A model generated the notes under the pieces. It was not told the DNA's origin and did not search any database. It saw only the letters and a list, made by a program, of their open reading frames with translations. The translations under genes and the position numbers were made by a program. 64,000 nt of DNA, from contig OZ025212.1 in the NCBI GenBank assembly GCA_964019055.1, positions 7,335,109 through 7,399,108 on the forward strand. The letters run 5' to 3'. Source of the stretch: Anthopleura xanthogrammica (lineage: Eukaryota > Cnidaria > Anthozoa > Actiniaria > Actiniidae). Shown here one piece after another: positions 58,041 through 64,000 of this stretch; within the stretch, counting starts at the first letter, position 1, and each line of letters opens with the position of its first letter.

Positions 58041-61000
58041 TAAGAATGTACACTAGATGGATTGGTTGGGCGTATCAGAATAAGAATGTACAAGAGATGG
58101 ATTGGATGGACGTATCAGAATAAGAATGTACACTAGATGGATTGGATGGATGTATCAGAATAAGAATGTACACTAGATGGATTGGATGGATGTATCAGAA
58201 TAAGAATGTACACAAGATGGATTGGATGGATGTATCAGAATAAGAATGTACACTAGATGGATTGGATGGATGTATCAGAATAAGAATGTACACTAGATGG
58301 ATTGGATGGATGTATCAGAATAAGAATGTACACGAGATGGATTGGATGGATGTATCAGAATAAGAATGTACACTAGATGGATTGGATGGATGTATCAGAA
58401 TAAGAATGTACACGAGATGGATTGGATGGGTGTATCAGAATAAGAATGTACACTAGATGGATTGGATGGGTGTATCAGAATAAGAATGTACACGAGATGG
58501 ATTGGATGGGTGTATCAGAATAAGAATGTACACGAGATGAATTGGATGGGTGTATCAGAATAAGAATGTACACGAGATGGATTGGATGGGTGTATCAGAA
58601 TAAGAATGTACACTAGATGGATTGGTTGGGCGTATCAGAATAAGAATGTACAAGAGATGGATTGGATGGACGTATCAGAATAAGAATGTACACTAGATGG
58701 ATTGGATGGATGTATCAGAATAAGAATGTACACTAGATGGATTGGATGGATGTATCAGAATAAGAATGTACACAAGATGGATTGGATGGATGTATCAGAA
58801 TAAGAATGTACACGAGATGGATTGGATGGGTGTATCAGAATCAGAATGTACACTAGATGGATTGGATGGATGTATCAGAATAAGAATGTACACGAGATGG
58901 ATTGGATGGGTGTATCAGAATAAGAATGTATACGAGATAGATTGGATGGGTGTATCAGAATAAGAATGTACACGAGATGGATTGGATGGGTGTATCAGAA
59001 TAAGAATGTGCACGAGATGGATTGGATGGATGTATCAGAATAAGAATGTACACTAGATGGATTGGATGGCCGTATCAGAATAAGAATGTACACTAGATGG
59101 ATTGGTTGGGCGTATCAGAATAAGAATGTACAAGAGATGGATGTATCAGAATAAGAATGTACACGAGATGGATTGGATGGGTGTATCAGAATAAGAATGT
59201 ACACTAGATGGATTGGATGGCCGTATCAGAATAAGAATGTACACTAGATGGATTGGTTGGGCGTATCAGAATAAGAATGTACAAGAGATGGATGTATCAG
59301 AATAAGAATGTACACGAGATGGATTGGATGGGTGTATCAGAATAAGAATGTACACTAGATGGATTGGATGGGTGTATCAGAATAAGAATGTACACGAGAT
59401 GGATTGGATGGGTGTATCAGAATAAGAATGTACACGAGATGAATTGGATGGGTGTATCAGAATAAGAATGTACACGAGATGAATTGGATGGGTGTATCAG
59501 AATCAGAATGTACACGAGATGGATTGGATGGGTGTATCAGAATAAGAATGTACACGAGATGGATTGGATGGGTGTATCAGAATAAGAATGTACACGAGAT
59601 GAATTGGATGGGTGTATCAGAATAAGAATGTACACGAGATGGATTGGATGGGTGTATCAGAATAAGAATGTACACTAGATGGATTGGTTGGGCGTATCAG
59701 AATAAGAATGTACAAGAGATGGATTGGATGGACGTATCAGAATAAGAATGTACACTAGATGGATTGGATGGATGTATCAGAATAAGAATGTACACTAGAT
59801 GGATTGGATGGATGTATCAGAATAAGAATGTACACAAGATGGATTGGATGGATGTATCAGAATAAGAATGTACACTAGATGGATTGGATGGATGTATCAG
59901 AATAAGAATGTACACTAGATGGATTGGATGGATGTATCAGAATAAGAATGTACACGAGATGGATTGGATGGATGTATCAGAATAAGAATGTACACTAGAT
60001 GGATTGGATGGATGTATCAGAATAAGAATGTACACGAGATGGATTGGATGGGTGTATCAGAATAAGAATGTACACTAGATGGATTGGATGGGTGTATCAG
60101 AATAAGAATGTACACGAGATGGATTGGATGGGTGTATCAGAATAAGAATGTACACGAGATGAATTGGATGGGTGTATCAGAATAAGAATGTACACGAGAT
60201 GGATTGGATGGGTGTATCAGAATAAGAATGTACACTAGATGGATTGGTTGGGCGTATCAGAATAAGAATGTACAAGAGATGGATTGGATGGACGTATCAG
60301 AATAAGAATGTACACTAGATGGATTGGATGGATGTATCAGAATAAGAATGTACACTAGATGGATTGGATGGATGTATCAGAATAAGAATGTACACAAGAT
60401 GGATTGGATGGATGTATCAGAATAAGAATGTACACGAGATGGATTGGATGGATGTATCAGAATAAGAATGTACACTAGATGGATTGGATGGATGTATCAG
60501 AATAAGAATGTACACGAGATGGATTGGATGGGTGTATCAGAATAAGAATGTATACGAGATAGATTGGATGGGTGTATCAGAATAAGAATGTACACGAGAT
60601 GGATTGGATGGGTGTATCAGAATAAGAATGTACACTAGATGGATTTGTTGGGCGTATCAGAATAAGAATGTACACGAGATGGATTGGATGGGTGTATCAG
60701 AATAAGAATGTACACGAGATGGATTGGATGGGTGTATCAGAATAAGAATGTACACGAGATGGATTGGATGGGTGTATCAGAATAAGAATGTGCACGAGAT
60801 GGATTGGATGGGCGTATCAGAATAAGAATGTACTCGAGATGGATTGGATGGGTGTATCAGAATAAGAATGTGCACGAGATGGATTGGATGGACGTATCAG
60901 AATAAGAATGTACAAGAGATGGATTGAATGGGTGTATCAGAATAAGAATGTGCACGAGATGGATTGGATGGATGTATCAGAATAAGAATGTACACTAGAT

Positions 61001-64000
61001 GGATTGGATGGATGTATCAGAATAAGAATGTACACTAGATGGATTGGTTGGGCGTATCAGAATAAGAATGTACAAGAGATGGATGTATCAGAATAAGAAT
61101 GTACACGAGATGGATTGGATGGGTGTATCAGAATAAGAATGTACACTAGATGGATTGGATGGGTGTATCAGAATAAGAATGTACACGAGATGGATTGGAT
61201 GGGTGTATCAGAATAAGAATGTACACGAGAAGAATTGGATGGGTGTATCAGAATCAGAATGTACACGAGATGGATTGGATGGGTGTATCACAATAAGAAT
61301 GTACACGAGATGGATTGGATGGGTTTATCAGAATAAGAATGTACACTAGATGGATTGGATGGCCGTATCAGAATAAGAATGTACACTAGATGGATTGGTT
61401 GGGCGTATCACAATAAGAATGTACAAGAGATGGATTGGATGGATGTATCAGAATAAGAATGCACACTAGATGGATTGGATGGATGTATCAGAATACGAAT
61501 GTACACTAGATGGATTGGATGGATGTATCAGAATAAGAATGTACACGAGATGGATTGGATGGATGTATCAGAATAAGAATGTACACTAGATGGATTGGAT
61601 GGATGTATCAGAATAAGAATGTACACGAGATGGATTGGATGGGTGTATCAGAATAAGAATGTACACGAGATGGATTGGATGGGTGTATCAGAATAAGAAT
61701 GTACACGAGATGGATTGGATGGATGTATCAGAATAAGAATGTACACTAGATGGATTGGATGGATGTATCAGAATAAGAATGTACACGAGATGGATTGGAT
61801 GGGTGTATCAGAATAAGAATGTACACGAGATAGATTGGATGGGTGTATCAGAATAAGAATGTACACTAGATGGATTGGATGGGTGTATCAGAATAAGAAT
61901 GTACACTAGATGGATTTGTTGGGCGTATCAGAATAAGAATGTACACGAGATGGATTGGATGGGTGTATCAGAAAAAGAATGTACACGAGATGGATTGGAT
62001 GGGCGTATCAGAATAAGAATGTACACGAGATGGATTGGATGGGTGTATCAGAATAAGAATGTGCACGAGATGGATTGGATGGGCGTATCAGAATAAGAAT
62101 GTACTCGAGATGGATTGGATGGGTGTATCAGAATAAGAATGTGCACGAGATGGATTGGATGGACGTATCAGAATAAGAATATACAAGAGATGGATTGAAT
62201 GGGTGTATCAGAATAAGAATGTGCACGAGATGGATTGGATGGATGTATCAGAATAAGAATGTACACTAGATGGATTGGATGGCCGTATCAGAATAAGAAT
62301 GTACACTAGATGGATTGGTTGGGCGTATCAGAATAAGAATGTACAAGAGATGGACGTATCAGAATAAGAATGTACACGAGATGGATTGGATGGGTGTATC
62401 AGAATAAGAATGTACACTAGATGGATTGGATGGGTGTATCAGAATAAGAATGTACACGAGATGGATTGGATGGGTGTATCAGAATAAGAATGTACACGAG
62501 ATGAATTGGATGGGTGTATCGGAATCAGAATGTACACGAGATGGATTGGATGGGTGTATCACAATAAGAATGTACACGAGATGGATTGGATGGGTTTATC
62601 AGAATAAGAATGTACACTAGATGGATTGGATGGCCGTATCAGAATAAGAATGTACACTAGATGGATTGGTTGGGCGTATCAGAATAAGAATGTACAAGAG
62701 ATGGATTGGATGGATGTATCAGAATAAGAATGTACACTAGATGGATTGGATGGATGTATCAGAATACGAATGTACACTAGATGGATTGGATGGATGTATC
62801 AGAATAAGAATGTACACGAGATGGATTGGATAGATGTATCAGAATAAGAATGTACACTAGATGGATTGGATGGATGTATCAGAATAAGAATGTACACGAG
62901 ATGGATTGGATGGGTGTATCAGAATAAGAATGTACACGAGATGGATTGGATGGGTGTATCAGAATAAGAATGTACACGAGATGTATTGGATGGGTGTATC
63001 AGAATAAGAATGTACACGAGATGAATTGGATGGGTGTATCAGAATCAGAACGTACACGAGATGGATTGGATGGGTGTATCAGAATAAGAATGTACACGAG
63101 ATGGATTGGATGGGTGTATCAGAATAAGAATGTACACTAGATGGATTGGATGGCCGTATCAGAATAAGAATGTACACTAGATGGATTGGTTGGGCGTATC
63201 AGAATAAGAATGTACAAGAGATGGATTGGATGGATGTATCAGAATAAGAATGTACACTAGATGGATTGGATGGATGTATCAGAATAAGAATGTACACTAG
63301 ATGGATTGGATGGATGTATCAGAATAAGAATGTACACTAGATGGATTGGATGGATGTATCAGAATAAGAATGTACACTAGATGGATTGGATGGATGTATC
63401 AGAATAAGAATGTACACTAGATGGATTGTATGGATGTATCAGAATAAGAATGTACACGAGATGGATTGGATGGGTGTATCAGAATAAGAATGTACACTAG
63501 ATGGATTGGTTGGGCGTATCAGAATAAGAATGTACAAGAGATGGATTGGATGGACGTATCAGAATAAGAATGTACACTAGATGGATTGGATGGATGTATC
63601 AGAATAAGAATGTACACTAGATGGATTGGATGGATGTATCAGAATAAGAATGTACACAAGATGGATTGGATGGATGTATCAGAATAAGAATGTACACGAG
63701 ATGGATTGGATGGATGTATCAGAATAAGAATGTACACGAGATGGATTGGATGGATGTATCAGAATAAGAATGTACACGAGATGGATTGGATGGGTGTATC
63801 AGAATAAGAATGTACACGAGATAGATTGGATGGGTGTATCAGAATAAGAATGTACACGAGATGGATTGGATGGGTGTATCAGAATAAGAATGTACACTAG
63901 ATGGATTTGTTGGGCGTATCAGAATAAGAATGTACACGAGATGGATTGGATGGGTGTATCAGAATAAGAATGTACACGAGATGGATTGGATGGGCGTATC

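Larger units (their letters stand above)
45938..64000. repeat. 40 bp minisatellite, array 2 (>450 monomers, runs off the window)
   Basis: Same monomer as array 1. The diverged first-edge monomers (with CCGAAAAGGAATGTACACCA and TTAAGTTGATGCTTCAGAG) recur at about 45943, 47064 and 48104, so the array's left edge has itself been tandemly triplicated (periods 1120 and 1040 bp). Further in, 30 bp monomers occur near 55312, 57702, 59133, 59283, 61074 and 62346. From about 49200 to 52700, runs of identical CTAG monomers dominate. Confidence 0.97.

Noticed and set aside
34538..64000. Many 60-77 codon frames such as MDGCIRIRMYTRWIGWVYQN and its reverse-strand equivalents
   Set aside because: They are translations of three 40 bp monomers. 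They stop wherever a CTAG variant occurs, lack start or splice context, and appear in several frames alike.
34538..64000. CRISPR array
   Set aside because: Repeats are head-to-tail with no unique spacers, the monomer is continuous, and the context is an animal genome.

Overview
The window looks like nuclear DNA of a multicellular animal, most likely a cnidarian such as a stony coral; that taxon is inferred, not proven. The grounds are a gt-ag spliced gene whose introns sit in phase 1 at domain borders, SRCR/CUB/FN3 receptor modules, a cluster of intronless rhodopsin-family GPCR genes, and eukaryotic DNA transposons, a LINE remnant and a tRNA-derived SINE. Nothing looks prokaryotic. Region 1 (1-16899, + strand) is the 3' part of one large modular cell-surface or secreted receptor gene. 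Seventeen exons can be chained with matching intron phases: CUB end, FN3, FN3, CUB, FN3, SRCR, CUB, FN3, FN3, CUB, FN3, linker, and a two-exon juxtamembrane region that ends in a hydrophobic tail without a cytoplasmic domain. The block CUB-FN3-FN3-CUB-FN3 is an internal tandem duplication (about 1-4110 and 6772-14850). The second copy was later enlarged by two copies of an ~860 bp MITE and by a PIF/Harbinger-like transposon at 10441-13880, which carries a broken DDE transposase and a second ORF. A ~560 bp (GGTGT)n tract fills most of the last intron. Region 2 (17.3-19.8 kb) holds a dead LINE reverse transcriptase fragment, a MITE and unassigned DNA. Region 3 (19.8-34.1 kb, all on the minus strand) is a GPCR cluster. 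Three near-identical tandem copies are pseudogenes that share a 4 bp insertion just after the ancestral start codon, plus a 46 bp (copy 1) or a shared 28 bp deletion (copies 2 and 3). Three intact single-exon genes follow (28009-28992, 31314-32297, 33194-34141). They have the class A motifs in DRF and NPIIY form, lack Cys3.25 and lack Pro5.50, which suggests a melanocortin/adenosine/cannabinoid-like lineage; the ligand is unknown. Region 4 (34.5-64 kb) is dominated by a 40 bp minisatellite in two arrays (34538-41158, and 45938 to beyond the window), together about 24.7 kb with visible higher-order structure. Between them lies a second copy (offset ~11.4 kb) of the last two GPCR genes, so the GPCR pair and the start of the array were duplicated together. 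The left breakpoint lies inside a DNA transposon. The spacer between the arrays contains an 83 bp-arm perfect hairpin element and a 5S-rRNA-like fragment.
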